The position numbers were made by a program, and so were the translations under genes. Shown here in pieces: positions 63,058-64,000 of a stretch of 64,000 nucleotides of DNA (position 1 is its first letter; each line of letters opens with the position of its first letter). Below the pieces are notes generated by a model. It ran no database searches. It saw only the letters and a list, made by a program, of their open reading frames with translations, and had not been told where the DNA came from. The stretch is taken from NCBI RefSeq assembly GCF_034676705.1, contig NZ_JAUCBS010000011.1:62001-126000 (forward strand), given 5' to 3'. This DNA is from Gemmobacter sp. GTDB taxonomy: Bacteria > Pseudomonadota > Alphaproteobacteria > Rhodobacterales > Rhodobacteraceae.

Positions 63058-64000
63058 TCAGGCTGCCGCGCCGCGGGTTTCGGCGGCCAGCGCGCGATAG
63101 CCGTCGATCAGCGGGCGGTGGCGCAGGCCCAGTTCGCGTTCGATCAGGCTGCAATCAATGCTGTAGGATCCGCGCAGCGGCGCGTCCGAGGCAAAGCTGA
63201 CCTCCAACTCGGGCGTGATCTGCCGCCCCAGCGCGGCAATATCGGCAAAGGACACGTCATGCCCGCCGATGTGATAGACCGGGCTTTGCATCGCCGGCAG
63301 CGCCAGCGCCTGGGCAAAGGCAAAGGCGATGTCATCGACATGGGCCAGCACCACCCGTTGATCTGGCCGATAGGGCAGTGCGACCGGCTGCCCCATGGCC
63401 CCGCACGTGGCCACCAGGTTGATCCCGCGCGCCCCGATCATCGCGCCCGGCCCATAGGCACCGGGAATGCGCAGCGTGATGTATTCGGCGCCATGCAGCC
63501 GGTTGTATTCGCCTGCCAGCCGTTCGCACAGCAGCTTGCCGATACCGTAAAGCGAGGTTGGCCGGGCGGGCGAACCTTCGGTCACCGGCTCTGGCCCCTC
63601 CCACGGTTCGTCTCCGGCGTGGTATTGCACCGAACTGGGATAGACCAGCCGACGGATGCCCGCCTTGCGCGCCGCCTCGAACACATGGAACGTGCCGGTG
63701 TTCATGATCATTTCCTGCCGGTACAACCCTTCGGGATCTTCCGGCCGCGCGCTGACGCCGCGTTCCTCGGCAAGGTAGAACACCATATGGGCAATGCGGT
63801 CCACGGGGTGGGTCGCCAGCACATGGTCAATGGCGGCGCGGTCGGAAATGTCGCCGTCCGCGAATGTCACCCGGTCGGCAATGTCGGCCAGCCGCCCGGG
63901 CGAGGCGCGCAGATCCATGCAGATCACCTGCTCGCCGCGCCGCACCAGTTCCCGCACCAGCCGTGCGCCAATGAACCCCTTGCCGCCTGTTACCAGAATG
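63058..64000 (-). CDS. NAD-dependent epimerase/dehydratase (extended SDR), runs off right edge
   Basis: About 314 codons are visible. The frame continues to the edge with the cofactor motif LVTGGKGFIGARLV, so only a few N-terminal residues are missing. Active-site YPSSVQYHAG and Tyr/Lys in SLYGIGKLL. Reaction could be a sugar epimerase or a hydroxy-acid/lactone dehydrogenase. Neighbouring Ldh and NIPSNAP genes suggest a catabolic role. Confidence 0.88.
   Translation of the reverse strand, partial: ILVTGGKGFIGARLVRELVRRGEQVICMDLRASPGRLADIADRVTFADGDISDRAAIDHVLATHPVDRIAHMVFYLAEERGVSARPEDPEGLYRQEMIMNTGTFHVFEAARKAGIRRLVYPSSVQYHAGDEPWEGPEPVTEGSPARPTSLYGIGKLLCERLAGEYNRLHGAEYITLRIPGAYGPGAMIGARGINLVATCGAMGQPVALPYRPDQRVVLAHVDDIAFAFAQALALPAMQSPVYHIGGHDVSFADIAALGRQITPELEVSFASDAPLRGSYSIDCSLIERELGLRHRPLIDGYRALAAETRGAAA

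Noticed and set aside
1..64000. CRISPR arrays, tRNA or rRNA genes, replication and partition genes
   Set aside because: Looked for and not seen. The only regular repeats are the IS copies, the zeta module and short palindromes.

Overview
The window is high-GC DNA from an alphaproteobacterium, most likely Rhodobacterales and possibly Paracoccus-like. This is inferred from family content (cyclic beta-glucan synthase, TRAP and Liv transporters, the IS256/IS66/IS5 mix) and codon style. No rRNA, tRNA, CRISPR array or replication origin is visible, so chromosome versus large plasmid cannot be decided. The density of insertion sequences and toxin-antitoxin genes between 5.7 and 45.7 kb fits a plasmid, chromid or genomic island.

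Layout. (1) 0-5.4 kb: the C-terminal part of a cyclic beta-1,2-glucan synthase runs in from the left edge and faces a four-gene operon ending in a transglutaminase-like protein. (2) 5.8-14 kb: an IS256 element with a perfect 9-bp target duplication sits on the stop codon of a Crp/Fnr regulator. It is followed by an orphan GroEL, small unknown proteins, a secreted protein built from seven cysteine repeats, and a 698-aa protein with a YecA/UPF0149-like tail. (3) 14.5-27.2 kb: mobile and toxin-antitoxin territory. It holds an IS21 istB fragment, a zeta-toxin module, HipBA, VapBC and three identical IS903-like (IS5 family) copies. One copy splits a small gene whose intact paralogue lies about 5 kb away. 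An AAA ATPase/metallophosphoesterase/unknown cluster also lies here. (4) 27.2-40 kb: a catabolic block. A long leftward operon (ThDP enzyme, LivHMGFK branched-chain-type ABC importer, zinc dehydrogenase, SDR, quinone oxidoreductase) is divergent from a GntR regulator, a second ThDP enzyme and an SMP-30 lactonase. (5) 40-48.7 kb: a second mobile/stress segment with an IS5-type remnant, an inverted near-identical copy of the zeta module, an IS66 remnant, a fourth diverged IS903-like copy, a truncated exonuclease/helicase gene, a second HipBA, and a PLD nuclease-SF2 helicase-DUF3427 protein that may be a defence gene. (6) 48.7-64 kb: a second catabolic block. A leftward operon (CoA-transferase, reductase/amidohydrolase fusion, acyl-CoA ligase, TRAP DctPQM, acyl-CoA dehydrogenase, MaoC hydratase) is divergent from a LysR regulator followed by DUF35, thiolase and SDR genes. 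NIPSNAP, Ldh-type dehydrogenase and NAD-epimerase genes run off the right edge.

Together, the two catabolic blocks each pair a high-affinity uptake system with enzymes for an organic acid and a divergent regulator. The substrates cannot be read from sequence. The regions around the first block carry five toxin-antitoxin modules and repeated DNA able to recombine. The items I would follow up first are the inverted zeta-module duplication, the reductase-amidohydrolase fusion, the cysteine-repeat protein, the AAA ATPase/phosphoesterase cluster and the helicase-nuclease next to HipBA.
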